Shown here piece after piece: positions 6,671 to 14,085 of a DNA stretch of 18,257 nt. Where the stretch lies: positions 1-18,257 of the forward strand of contig CAINSX010000077.1 of NCBI GenBank assembly GCA_903853185.1. Reading direction: 5' to 3'. Every line of letters starts with the position of its first letter. Within the stretch, counting starts at the first letter, position 1. Source of the stretch: an uncultured Opitutia bacterium (GTDB lineage: Bacteria > Verrucomicrobiota > Verrucomicrobiia > Opitutales > UBA953). The position numbers and the translations under genes were made by a program. The notes under the pieces are model-generated. The model did no database searches and had not been told where the DNA came from. It saw nothing but the letters and a program-made list of their open reading frames with translations.

Positions 6671-7381
6671 TTACTTGGACTTCAGTTCGCGGACCGTGCT
6701 GGCGGTGACGGCGTCCGTCCAATTGACGGTCGTCGTACCCGGGGTCTTCTTGGAAGCGAACTGGTTTTCAATCGTGCTGGTATCAGCGCGCCAATCGACG
6801 TGCGCGTCACCGAAGGCGATGTGGCCGCCTTCAGCACCCCAGACGCCCAGGGTGGTGTCCCACTTACCGGTGGCGAGCAGTCCGCGCGTCCAGAGGAGGG
6901 GCACCTGTTCGTTGAGGTTCTTGTTGGTCGGGGTGTAGGTGGTCCAAGACTGGTAGCCGGAGGCGGCGCTCGGGGTCTTGAAGTTGGTGTCGATGGTTTC
7001 GGCACCGGCGGCACCGATCAGCACCTGCTTCGGGAAGGTGGCGCTGTCATTGGCCGCATCGGCGTCGACGTACCAGATTTCACCGCTGTTCAGGCCGGCG
7101 TTGAGGGCCAGGACGGCAGCGAACTCCTGCAGCGTGGCGGCGGAGGTCGGAGCAGTCGAGGTGTTCCAGGCGGCGTCCTTGATGAACTTGCTGCCGGAAT
7201 TGAAGGTGATGTAGGACTGGGCGATATTGCGCAGCTTGGTCGAAGCGGCGGACTGCTTGGCCTTCTTCATGACGCCCTGGACGCCTGGGAAGAGGACGGC
7301 GGCCAAGATGCCGATGATCGCGATGACCGTCAGGAGTTCGATGAGCGTAAAGCCCTTACGGTTACGGGTGGAGGTGTTCAT
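6671..7381 (-). CDS. prepilin-like (type II secretion pseudopilin-type) protein, copy 2
   Basis: Second of two tandem 236-residue prepilin-like proteins. The leader MNTSTRNRKG differs from that of copy 1, but the cleavage context G|FTLIE, the hydrophobic helix and nearly all the body are the same. Substitutions in the globular part are mostly conservative or small-residue changes (Val67Ile, Ala75Ser, and a cluster Asn-Leu-Asp-Pro to Thr-Ile-Asp-Thr near 129-132). Both keep GGHIAFGDAHVDW. The start, stop and terminator of the two genes are each offset by exactly 850 bp, so no net indels have accumulated in the unit. Whether it is a pilus subunit, a minor pseudopilin or a surface protein cannot be told. 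It lies 71 bp after the glyA stop, in an A/T-rich spacer where no clear glyA terminator is visible, so partial read-through from glyA is possible. Confidence 0.9.
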   Translation of the reverse strand: MNTSTRNRKGFTLIELLTVIAIIGILAAVLFPGVQGVMKKAKQSAASTKLRNIAQSYITFNSGSKFIKDAAWNTSTAPTSAATLQEFAAVLALNAGLNSGEIWYVDADAANDSATFPKQVLIGAAGAETIDTNFKTPSAASGYQSWTTYTPTNKNLNEQVPLLWTRGLLATGKWDTTLGVWGAEGGHIAFGDAHVDWRADTSTIENQFASKKTPGTTTVNWTDAVTASTVRELKSK

Positions 7382-7452
7382 AGATATGGTGGGGTATAGA
7401 TTAGGTTAGGAGATTTTGTTCCGTTGGAAAGGCAAAAACCGCTTTCTTAAGA

Positions 7453-8706
<1,254 letters not shown>

Positions 8707-8765
8707 GGTGGGAATGGGAAAGGGCAAATCGTGCAAGGAAGCGTGGCAACGGCAAATCGGCGGGG

Positions 8766-9212
8766 TTATCCACAGGACTCCAGCTTGTCCACGCGGCGGG
8801 CATGGCGGCCGGCTTCGAATTCGGCGGCCAGGAAGGCCTCGACGCACGCCAAGGCGGTCGGGAGGTCCACATATTTTGCCCCGAAACACAGCACATTGGC
8901 GTCATTGTGGCGGCGGCTCAGGCCGGCGGCGTCCGCGTTCTGGACGAGGGCGGCGCGGATGCCGCGCACCTTGTTGGCGGCGATGGAGATGCCGATGCCG
9001 GTCGTGCAGACGAGGATGCCGAATTTCGCGCCGCCACCGACGACATCGGCGGCCACCGCGTGGGCGTAGTCCGGATAGTCGCAGGAGGCCTCGGTCTCCG
9101 TGCCGCGGTCGAGGATGACGTAGCCCTTCGCCTTCAGCGCTTCGATCAGGCCGCGTCGCAAGGCGAGTCCGCCATGGTCACTGCCGAAGGAAAGCGTAAG
9201 CGGGCTGGTCAT
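8766..9212 (-). CDS. rpiB: ribose-5-phosphate isomerase B
   Basis: A 148-residue RpiB/LacAB-family isomerase that interconverts ribose 5-phosphate and ribulose 5-phosphate in the pentose phosphate pathway. Visible motifs are FGSDHGGLALRR (9-20) with Asp12 and His13, the anion-hole CTTGIGISIAANK (69-81) with catalytic Cys69, and SRRHNDANVLCFGAKYV with His102. The family more often has CGTGIG, so the second residue of that loop is changed but the Cys is kept. The ATG at 9212 shares ATGA with the stop of the phosphatase gene, so the two are translationally coupled. The last codons contain a perfect TTATCCACA, discussed as a rejected DnaA box. Ribose 5-phosphate feeds purine synthesis, which fits the purD neighbour. 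Confidence 0.96.
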   Translation of the reverse strand: MTSPLTLSFGSDHGGLALRRGLIEALKAKGYVILDRGTETEASCDYPDYAHAVAADVVGGGAKFGILVCTTGIGISIAANKVRGIRAALVQNADAAGLSRRHNDANVLCFGAKYVDLPTALACVEAFLAAEFEAGRHARRVDKLESCG

Positions 9213-9694
9213 CGGGAAAGATTCTGGCGCAGAAACTCCACCATCGCAGGGATGGCTTCAACCATGGAATCGCGGCACTCCTCGTAATCGCGATAGCCGC
9301 CACCGAACGGGTCGGGGATGTCCCGCGGGACGTCCGTCGGCAGGACGTCGCGCAGGAGGAGCACGAAATCAGGCAGGACGTCGAAACGGGAATGCAGGGC
9401 GGCGAGGTGCGACTCGGTCATACCGAAAATCACAATGCTGCGATCGACATCTGCTTGGGTCAGCAGACGGCTGCTGTGGCCGGAAACGTCCAGACCGATC
9501 CGCTGCATAGCCTTGACGGAATTGGCGGAGGGCGGAAGTCCGTCCTGCGCGGCAAGTCCAAACGAGGCGACCTTTAGCTTCTCGAGCCCCTGCCCTCGCT
9601 TGGCCAACGTCGCCCGGAGCAACGCCTCGGCCATGGGACTGCGACAGGTATTCCCCGTGCAGACAAACGTGACGGTGTCTCGTTCGACGGCCAT
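9209..9694 (-). CDS. low-molecular-weight phosphatase, YwlE-like (probable protein arginine phosphatase)
   Basis: A 161-residue LMW-PTP fold phosphatase. The P-loop is VCTGNTCRSPMAEALL with nucleophile Cys12 and Arg18, and the general acid is the Asp128 in IPDPFGGG. The P-loop has Thr16 where tyrosine-specific LMW-PTPs have a bulky Ile; in Bacillus YwlE the equivalent Thr fits the phosphoarginine guanidinium group. The DPFGG after the acid also matches YwlE. Together with the rpiB-glyA neighbourhood, this favours arginine phosphatase over tyrosine phosphatase, although no McsB kinase is in view. An in-frame TTG at 9703 could add MTR; I prefer the ATG at 9694. Neither has a ribosome-binding site. 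It lies 39 bp after purD and overlaps rpiB by 4 nt. Confidence 0.9.
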   Translation of the reverse strand: MAVERDTVTFVCTGNTCRSPMAEALLRATLAKRGQGLEKLKVASFGLAAQDGLPPSANSVKAMQRIGLDVSGHSSRLLTQADVDRSIVIFGMTESHLAALHSRFDVLPDFVLLLRDVLPTDVPRDIPDPFGGGYRDYEECRDSMVEAIPAMVEFLRQNLSR

Positions 9695-9733
9695 GCGGGT
9701 CAAGATGAGGGATAAGCCCCTCGGTTCAAGTGT

Positions 9734-11032
9734 TCAAACCACTCCGTCGCGACGGAGCTGGCGATAACCGATATCCCGACGGTAGTGGCTGCCTTCATAC
9801 TTGATCTGGGGGACGACGGCATAGGCCCGACGAGCCGCTTCCTGGAGGGTCGGGCCATGGGCCACGACGCCGAGGACGCGGCCGCCGGAGGTGACGACCC
9901 GGCCGTCCGGCAGGCGCTTGGTACCGCCATGGACGATGTCCACGCCCTCCGGCAGGGTCGCGGGCAAGGTGATGGGGTCGCCCTTGCGGATCTCGCCGGG
10001 ATAACCGCCAGCGGCGAGGACGACGATGATCGTGGCACCGGGGCGTAGCTTCACGGCCGAAGGACGGAAACGGCCATGGGCGATATCTTCCATGATCTGC
10101 ACGGGGTCGGTCTCGAGCGAAGGCATGAGCACCTGGCACTCGGGGTCTCCGAAGCGGACATTGAACTCGACGACCTTGGGGCCGGTCGCGGTGACCATGA
10201 TGCCGACGTAAAGCGTGCCACGGTAATCGATACCGTCGGCCTTGAGGCCGCGCAGCGTGGGCGCGATGATCTCCTCGCGGAGACGGCGCTCGACCTCGGG
10301 CGTGACGACGGTCGTGGGAGCATACGCGCCCATGCCGCCGGTGTTGAGCCCGGTGTCGCCTTCGCCGACGCGCTTATGGTCCTGGCTCGGAGGGAGCATG
10401 AGGTATTCCTCGCGGCAGACCATGAGCATGATCGACGCCTCTTCGCCCTGCATGAATTCTTCGATGACGACCTCGTCGCCCGACGCGCCGAAGACCTTGG
10501 TCTCCATCATGTCGCGCAACGCGGCCTCGGCTTCGGCCTGCGTGGTCGCGATGACGACACCCTTCCCTGCCGCCAGGCCCGAGGCCTTGATGACGATCGG
10601 AATAGGCTGCTTGCGCACGTACTCGAGGGCGGGCGCAAGGGAACGGAACGTCTCCGAAGCGGCGGTCGGTACATTGTGTCGCACCATGAAATCCTTGCTG
10701 AAGGCCTTGCTGGCCTCAAGCCGTGCGCCAGAGGCAAGCGGACCGTAGGCCGGGATGCCTGCGGCTTCGAGGGCGTCGACCACGCCAGCAGCGAGCGGGA
10801 CTTCCGGGCCGACGATCACGAAGGTGGAGCCTGTGCGACGGACCAGTTCCAGGACGGCGGCCGGATTGGCGGCGTCGACCTCGAGGCACTCGGCTTCGAG
10901 TGCCATGCCGCCGTTGCCGGGGGCCACACGGACCTTGGCCACGCGGGGGCTGCGGAGGCAGGCCTTGAGCAAGGCATGCTCTCGGCCGCCGGAGCCGAGG
11001 ATGAGGACGTCGAGTTTTCCCTGCGTAGCCAT
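9734..11032 (-). CDS. purD: phosphoribosylamine-glycine ligase (GAR synthetase)
   Basis: The second enzyme of de novo purine synthesis, joining phosphoribosylamine and glycine at the expense of ATP. The 432-residue single-domain-set protein shows LILGSGGREHAL (10-21) at the N-terminal domain, PGNGGM (38-43), GPEVPLAAG (75-83), then the ATP-grasp region with IKASGLAAGKGV (148-159), EEFMQGEEASIM (191-202), PSQDHKRVGEGDTGLNTGGM (215-234), and the metal-binding EFNVRFGDPECQ (289-300). The C-terminal domain with GG-rich turns is complete. The ATG at 11032 has a weak AGGGA 2-3 nt before it. The gene lies 38 bp after the tRNA-Leu terminator, so it needs its own promoter; I see no confident one in the short gap. 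It heads the purD, phosphatase, rpiB, glyA run, whose products share ribose phosphate and glycine metabolism. Confidence 0.98.
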   Translation of the reverse strand: MATQGKLDVLILGSGGREHALLKACLRSPRVAKVRVAPGNGGMALEAECLEVDAANPAAVLELVRRTGSTFVIVGPEVPLAAGVVDALEAAGIPAYGPLASGARLEASKAFSKDFMVRHNVPTAASETFRSLAPALEYVRKQPIPIVIKASGLAAGKGVVIATTQAEAEAALRDMMETKVFGASGDEVVIEEFMQGEEASIMLMVCREEYLMLPPSQDHKRVGEGDTGLNTGGMGAYAPTTVVTPEVERRLREEIIAPTLRGLKADGIDYRGTLYVGIMVTATGPKVVEFNVRFGDPECQVLMPSLETDPVQIMEDIAHGRFRPSAVKLRPGATIIVVLAAGGYPGEIRKGDPITLPATLPEGVDIVHGGTKRLPDGRVVTSGGRVLGVVAHGPTLQEAARRAYAVVPQIKYEGSHYRRDIGYRQLRRDGVV

Positions 11033-11070
11033 GTCCCTACTACTGCGGGGTGTCGGGTTTGATGTGAACC

Positions 11071-11102
11071 AAAAACAGGGCCGGCCCGTTTCCGGACCGA
11101 CC
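11071..11102 (-). terminator. intrinsic terminator of tRNA-Leu
   Basis: On the minus strand a 10-bp stem (11102-11093 with 11088-11079, including two G-T pairs) closes on a GAAA tetraloop and is followed after CTG by five T residues (11075-11071). It lies 10 bp beyond the encoded CCA end of the tRNA and insulates it from purD. Confidence 0.9.
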
Positions 11103-11112
11103 CAGCCTAAAT

Positions 11113-11196
11113 TGGTGCTCAGGCCGGGACTTGAACCCGGACACCTTGCGGCACATGCACCTCAAGCATGCGTGTCTGCCATTCCACCACCTGAGC
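11113..11196 (-). tRNA. tRNA-Leu (anticodon GAG)
   Basis: On the minus strand the 84-nt gene begins GCTCAGG and ends CCTGAGC-A-CCA, giving a perfect 7-bp acceptor stem with discriminator A and an encoded CCA. The anticodon stem CATGC/GCATG closes on the 7-nt loop TTGAGGT, so the anticodon is GAG, reading CTC and CTT leucine codons. The T arm is CCGGG/CCCGG with loop TTCAAGT. A long variable arm (GCC-GCAA-GGT) marks it as class II, as expected for leucine. The D arm runs GTGGAATGGCAGACAC. It is divergent from the gene at 11301. Confidence 0.97.
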
Positions 11197-11300
11197 AATA
11201 AAGGAAGGTGCACGCTGGAAGTCCTGACGGCTGGTGCAAGTAAAAAGCGATTGTGCTGATGCTTGCCAAGCGGGCATCTTTCCCAACGCTCACTTCCTCA

Positions 11301-12752
11301 ATGTCCTCCGACTCGGCCGAAAACAACCCTCCCAAGGAAAAGTCCTTCGAACTGGACCTCTCTTCCCTTGGTTTCGGGCCCTCCTGGGTCAGCGGACCCT
11401 CCGAGAAGGTAAGCTCCGGCAACGGCGGCCCCCGCCGCGATGGCGATCGCCCTCGTTTCCGTGACGGACCTGGTGGTGACCGTCGTGGCCCTCCTAGCGG
11501 CGGACAGAGCCGTGGCCCTCGCCGTGATGGCCCTGGCGCCGGACCCGGTGGCCCCCGTCGTGATGGTCCTGGCGGACCTCGCCGCGATGATCGTCGTCGC
11601 GATGACCGCGGCCCTTCCCGTTTCGAAGACGAACAGGTCTTCCGTCCCGTTATCGCCAGCTCCTTCTTCCCGGATGACGCGAAGTTCGAGATTCTCGGTG
11701 GCGCGATGAAGAAGAGCAAGATGACCTACGAGCTCTTCGAGGTTGCTCGCCTGATTCTCGACAAGGAAGACCGTCTCTCGATTGTCATCCGCCACCTCGA
11801 AGCCGAACAGCGCCCAGACGCCCTGCTCGCCGTCTCCGTGCCCGACGGCCATCCCTTCCTCAGCGAAGGCGACGCGGTCTCACACGTGATGTCCCGCCAT
11901 CTCGACAAGTTCTTTGATGTCGTCGAAGTCGAAGTCGAAGCCCCCAAGGGTTCCTTCCTGATGGTCGCGAAGTGCTCGCAGACGGGCAAGCTACTCGGCG
12001 CCCCGACGCACCACAGCTACCAGCGCAACCTGCGCGAACACCACGCCCGCCATTGCCCGAACGTGCCGTTCGACGCCTTCAAGGGCCGCCTCGAGATGGT
12101 CCGCGAACAGGAACAGATCGATGCTTGGCTGAAGTCGATGTCCACCCGCAGCGAATACGCTCCGAAGGACCGCAAAGAAGGCGAACCCGAGCGCCTCGAG
12201 TCCCTCGACGCCGCCCGCGGCTTCCTCCAGGCCTTCCGCAAGGACCTCGTGGTGAAGACCCATCCGTGGGTCCGCTTCGCCGGCCGCCTACTCGAAGAGA
12301 TGAATCCTGGCCCCCTCCGCGATTCCGTCCGCTACGCCCTCGAACAGCAGCGCGCCTTCCCCCTCGACACCGCCAACGGTATCCGTGGCCGCCTCCGCAA
12401 GGAAGGCTTCCATCTTTATAAGAAGGGCTCGAAGGGCATCACCTACGCGTGCTCCGTCCGCCGCCGCTGCCGCGACCCGAAGTCCACCTTCAGCGATCCG
12501 ATGGCCAAGCTCTTTGACTCGCTCGACCGCAAGCCAGCCCAGCAGGCAAAGGACCTCGTCCTCGCCCTCGCCGGCGAGAACGCCGAAGACGCCGCCAAGA
12601 CGCAGGTGCTCACGGATCTTTCGTTCCTCATCGGCGAAGGCTACATCGCCAACCTCCCCGACGGTCGCCTCTTCGCCCAGCCCATCCTGAGCAGTCAGGC
12701 CCAGGCCAAGGAAGAAGCCGCCAACGACGAGGCCGCGGACGAGAGCAAGTAA
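11301..12752 (+). CDS. unknown protein with RG/DG-rich low-complexity N-terminus, PVC-type
   Basis: Function unknown; 483 residues. Residues ~42-107 are a low-complexity tract made of variations on GGPRRDGPG, rich in Gly, Pro, Arg and Asp, like the RGG-type disordered tracts of RNA-binding proteins. The rest is folded-looking, highly charged and without signal peptide or membrane segments. It contains KCSQTGKLLGAPTHHSYQRN (224-243), a Cys-x-x-x-Gly motif followed by paired His and HHARHC (247-252), which could bind metal. A helical part follows (residues ~255-330) and the tail is acidic (ends DEAADESK). I do not recognise a named domain. The frame runs back to 11253, but the ATG at 11301 (MSSDSAENN) is chosen because earlier residues look like non-coding. 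An RNA- or nucleic-acid-related role is only inference from the RG-rich tract. Confidence 0.85.
   Translation: MSSDSAENNPPKEKSFELDLSSLGFGPSWVSGPSEKVSSGNGGPRRDGDRPRFRDGPGGDRRGPPSGGQSRGPRRDGPGAGPGGPRRDGPGGPRRDDRRRDDRGPSRFEDEQVFRPVIASSFFPDDAKFEILGGAMKKSKMTYELFEVARLILDKEDRLSIVIRHLEAEQRPDALLAVSVPDGHPFLSEGDAVSHVMSRHLDKFFDVVEVEVEAPKGSFLMVAKCSQTGKLLGAPTHHSYQRNLREHHARHCPNVPFDAFKGRLEMVREQEQIDAWLKSMSTRSEYAPKDRKEGEPERLESLDAARGFLQAFRKDLVVKTHPWVRFAGRLLEEMNPGPLRDSVRYALEQQRAFPLDTANGIRGRLRKEGFHLYKKGSKGITYACSVRRRCRDPKSTFSDPMAKLFDSLDRKPAQQAKDLVLALAGENAEDAAKTQVLTDLSFLIGEGYIANLPDGRLFAQPILSSQAQAKEEAANDEAADESK
11421..11631 (+). repeat. degenerate in-frame repeats coding for GPRRDG units
   Basis: Within the gene at 11301, the DNA repeats variants of ggYcctcgccgYgatggY in frame, producing GGPRRDGDR, SRGPRRDGPG, GGPRRDGPG and GGPRRDDRR. 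Units are irregularly spaced (about 27-48 bp), so length variation between strains is likely. Confidence 0.7.
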
Positions 12753-12757
12753 GCGCG

Positions 12758-12780
12758 TCGAAGGCGCTCCGCGCCTTCGA
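12758..12780 (+). terminator. perfect 10-bp hairpin after the RG-rich gene, no T tract
   Basis: TCGAAGGCGC and GCGCCTTCGA form a perfect stem with loop TCC, 5 bp after the TAA. The next bases are GGGG instead of a T run, and then the 8-bp repeat array begins. It may be a transcript 3'-end stabiliser or a non-canonical terminator. The core GCGC-TCC-GCGC is shared with the hairpin at 12950-12976. Confidence 0.65.
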
Positions 12781-12782
12781 GG

Positions 12783-12814
12783 GGACACGTGGGCAAGTGG
12801 GCACGTGGACAAGG
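12783..12814 (+). repeat. 8-bp tandem repeat array A, four units
   Basis: Four contiguous 8-bp units beginning at 12783, 12791, 12799 and 12807, each fitting KGRCAMGK (first unit GGACACGT). The array follows a hairpin and a short G run, as do the arrays at 12915-12946 and 14111-14142. Confidence 0.9.
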
Positions 12815-12820
12815 GGCCGA

Positions 12821-12903
12821 TTCAAAGGGAGACCGGAAACCAGATGATTAGCTGAGATCTTGAGGACCGCAGCTAACTTTCCGGTCTCCGTTCTCCCTTT
12901 GAG
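12821..12903. repeat. 83-bp inverted-repeat element, copy 1
   Basis: An 83-bp non-coding element with long imperfect terminal inverted repeats: 12821-12832 pairs with 12892-12903 (11 Watson-Crick pairs plus one wobble), and internal GACCGGAAA (12831-12839) pairs with TTTCCGGTC (12878-12886), then TTAGCT with AGCTAA (12848-12853, 12871-12876). It aligns without gaps to 18073-18155, same length, with about 63 of 83 positions identical by hand count. It lies between two convergent genes and between two 8-bp arrays of opposite orientation. No reading frame of note. Confidence 0.85.
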
Positions 12904-12914
12904 TCATCACTCCT

Positions 12915-12946
12915 CCTTGTCACCGTGTCACCTTGTCCACGTGCCC
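12915..12946 (-). repeat. 8-bp tandem repeat array B, four units
   Basis: On the minus strand, four 8-bp units starting at 12946, 12938, 12930 and 12922, all fitting KGRCAMGK (first unit GGGCACGT). It is the mirror of array A across the 83-bp element and stands behind the hairpin that ends the glycosyltransferase gene. Confidence 0.9.
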
Positions 12947-12949
12947 CCT

Positions 12950-12976
12950 GGAAATAAGCGCTCCGCGCTTATTTCC
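12950..12976 (-). terminator. perfect 12-bp hairpin overlapping the glycosyltransferase stop, no T tract
   Basis: GGAAATAAGCGC and GCGCTTATTTCC form a perfect 12-bp stem with a 3-nt loop. The TAA stop codon of the gene (12971-12969) lies inside the stem. On the minus strand the hairpin is followed by AGGGGG and then the 8-bp array, not by T residues. Confidence 0.65.
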
Positions 12977-13700
12977 AATTCTCCCCGATCCAAGCCGTGG
13001 GCAGCACACGACGATACCACTTGCCGCTGCGGCCGACGAGCGCGTCGGGCGGATTGGGCAGGCCATGGAAGACGACGATCTTCGCGCCTTCGGGAATCTC
13101 GGGGGTCTGCCAGAATGAGAACGGGAAATATTTCACGCAGTGCTTTTTGAAACTGCGGCACCAGGTCTCCGGCCAGTAGCTGACCTTACCCTGCGCGGTC
13201 AGGTGCGCGGTAAGGAACTCCTGCTCGTTGCGATGACGATTGCGCACGGCGTCGAGGTTCGCGCGGAAATATTCCAGGACGTCGGGATACGTGCCGGCGC
13301 GCCAGCGGTAGACCGACGAGTTGCCGGTGTAGTCGCCCTTCTGCCAGTCGCGGATGATCAGGAAGTCGCCGGGCTGCGCAAAGAACGAGTCCATGTTGCC
13401 GACAATGACGATGTCGATGTCGAGAAAGAGGATGTCTCCTTTGAGTTCCGGGCCGCCGGGAGTAGTCAGCGCGGGCGAGAACGAGACGAGCTTGGTCCAG
13501 CCGCGCTCCGGGGCGCCGGCGGGGAGTTCGAGGCTCGGAATCGGAAACGTCTCGATGCCGGCATTGAGGCCGGTCTTGTCGTCCGTCAGGCACACGAAGC
13601 GATACGGGATGGTGAGGTGGCGGCTCACCATGGAATGGAGTCGGTTCACGTATTCCGGTCCGTACTTCTTGCCCCACTTCATGCAAAGGATGGTCGCCAT
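12969..13700 (-). CDS. GT8-like (GT-A fold) glycosyltransferase
   Basis: A 243-residue protein with features of retaining GT-A glycosyltransferases related to family GT8. It opens with a beta strand MATILCMKWGKKYG and a helix YVNRLHSMVSRHL, then RFVCLTDD (34-41). The metal/nucleotide-sugar motif is FLDIDIVIVGNMD (92-104) with a DxD at 94-96. Near the C-terminus, VVFHGLPNPPDAL (209-221) matches the His-Gly type segment that contacts the donor diphosphate. No signal peptide, so probably cytoplasmic or membrane-peripheral, adding sugar to a cell-surface glycan; donor and acceptor are unknown. The stop codon lies within a 12-bp hairpin. It is divergent from the small gene at 13810 and convergent with the RG-rich gene. 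Confident as a glycosyltransferase, not as to specificity. Confidence 0.83.
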   Translation of the reverse strand: MATILCMKWGKKYGPEYVNRLHSMVSRHLTIPYRFVCLTDDKTGLNAGIETFPIPSLELPAGAPERGWTKLVSFSPALTTPGGPELKGDILFLDIDIVIVGNMDSFFAQPGDFLIIRDWQKGDYTGNSSVYRWRAGTYPDVLEYFRANLDAVRNRHRNEQEFLTAHLTAQGKVSYWPETWCRSFKKHCVKYFPFSFWQTPEIPEGAKIVVFHGLPNPPDALVGRSGKWYRRVLPTAWIGENWK

Positions 13701-13773
13701 GCTGCCGTCAGCGTGGGGATTCCCCGCCGAGGCTCCAGCCTGTTTCCTATGACAGGCAGGTCCGGTCAGCCAC

Positions 13774-13801
13774 TTGCGCCTCCCCTGCCCCCGGGTATAC
13801 T
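13774..13801 (+). promoter_or_regulatory. promoter of the 63-residue gene, probably leaderless
   Basis: A -35-like TTGCGC (13774-13779) and a -10 TATACT (13796-13801) are separated by 16 bp. Transcription would begin about 7 bp later, near 13808, which is within 2 bp of the ATG at 13810. The transcript would therefore have practically no 5' leader. The -10 box stands out in a very GC-rich context. Confidence 0.55.
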
Positions 13802-13809
13802 ATGGCCTC

Positions 13810-14001
13810 ATGAGCGACGACTTCGACGGAGACACCGAAGATAACGAAATCCCGGACGACATGACGGACGATGTCCAGGAACAGATCGACCAGGCGGTGG
13901 AAGACCGCATGGGCGACCTCTACGAAGACTCCCGCCCACGCTCCGGCGGTTGCCTCATGATCCTCGCCCTCCCCGCCCTCGCGTTGTGGTTCCTGAGGTA
14001 G
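13810..14001 (+). CDS. small acidic protein with C-terminal membrane segment
   Basis: Function unknown; 63 residues. The first 40 are strongly acidic (MSDDFDGDTEDNEIPDDMTD at the start, then DVQEQIDQAVEDRMGDLYED) and likely helical in part. After a basic/glycine linker (SRPRSGG) a hydrophobic stretch, CLMILALPALALWF, runs nearly to the end, suggesting a tail-anchored inner-membrane protein with a cytoplasmic acidic domain. Support for a real gene is the well-placed promoter, the sharp division into acidic and hydrophobic parts, and the absence of any other gene here. The stop TAG is the TAG of a GTAG-headed repeat (13997-14060), so the repeat abuts or supplies the end of the gene. No Shine-Dalgarno. 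Confidence is moderate because the protein is short. Confidence 0.68.
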   Translation: MSDDFDGDTEDNEIPDDMTDDVQEQIDQAVEDRMGDLYEDSRPRSGGCLMILALPALALWFLR

Positions 14002-14060
14002 GGGCACGATTCATCGTGCACTCCGTCATAAGGAGGGCGCGGCGGATCCACGCCCCTACC
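13997..14060. repeat. REPIN-like doublet of two inverted GTAG-headed palindromes
   Basis: GGTAGGGGC at 13997-14005 is repeated inverted at 14052-14060, framing a 64-bp element. The left half has a perfect 7-bp stem GCACGAT/ATCGTGC (14004-14010, 14013-14019). The right half, read on the minus strand, has an 8-bp stem GGGCGTGG/CCGCGCCC with a 5-nt loop (14055-14035). A GTAG tetranucleotide immediately 5' of an imperfect palindrome, in inverted pairs, is the known signature of REP/REPIN elements associated with RAYT (TnpA-REP) transposases. No such transposase is in the window. Confidence 0.65.
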
Positions 14061-14062
14061 CT

Positions 14063-14079
14063 CCGCCGCCCTGCGGCGG
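14063..14079. repeat. GC-rich hairpin between repeat elements
   Basis: CCGCCG (14063-14068) and CGGCGG (14074-14079) form a perfect 6-bp stem around CCCTG. It lies directly after the REPIN-like doublet and before the next GTAG-headed palindrome, in the intergenic stretch 14002-14167 that is made up almost wholly of repeats. Confidence 0.45.
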
Positions 14080-14085
14080 CCCTAT

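Noticed and set aside
7382..7452. Terminator after glyA
   Set aside because: The AT-rich spacer has only a weak CTTA/TAAG pairing and no stable stem followed by T residues on the minus strand.
8766..8774. Perfect consensus DnaA box TTATCCACA at the end of rpiB
   Set aside because: It is isolated, lies in the last codons of a coding region, and no AT-rich tract, second box or dnaA/dnaN gene is near. Probably chance, not an origin.
8707..8889. N-terminal extension of GlyA to 8889
   Set aside because: It overlaps the rpiB end, has no conserved residues and exceeds the family length; ATG at 8706 gives the normal 417 residues.
10076..11062. 328-codon frame antisense to purD
   Set aside because: Shadow of a strongly conserved gene; no recognisable motif.
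11033..11112. Purine or glycine riboswitch upstream of purD
   Set aside because: The space is occupied by the tRNA-Leu terminator and only about 38 bp remain; no riboswitch-like conserved core is visible.
12821..12903. 83-bp element as an insertion sequence or transposase remnant
   Set aside because: It has no coding capacity and no visible target duplication; recorded only as an inverted-repeat element.
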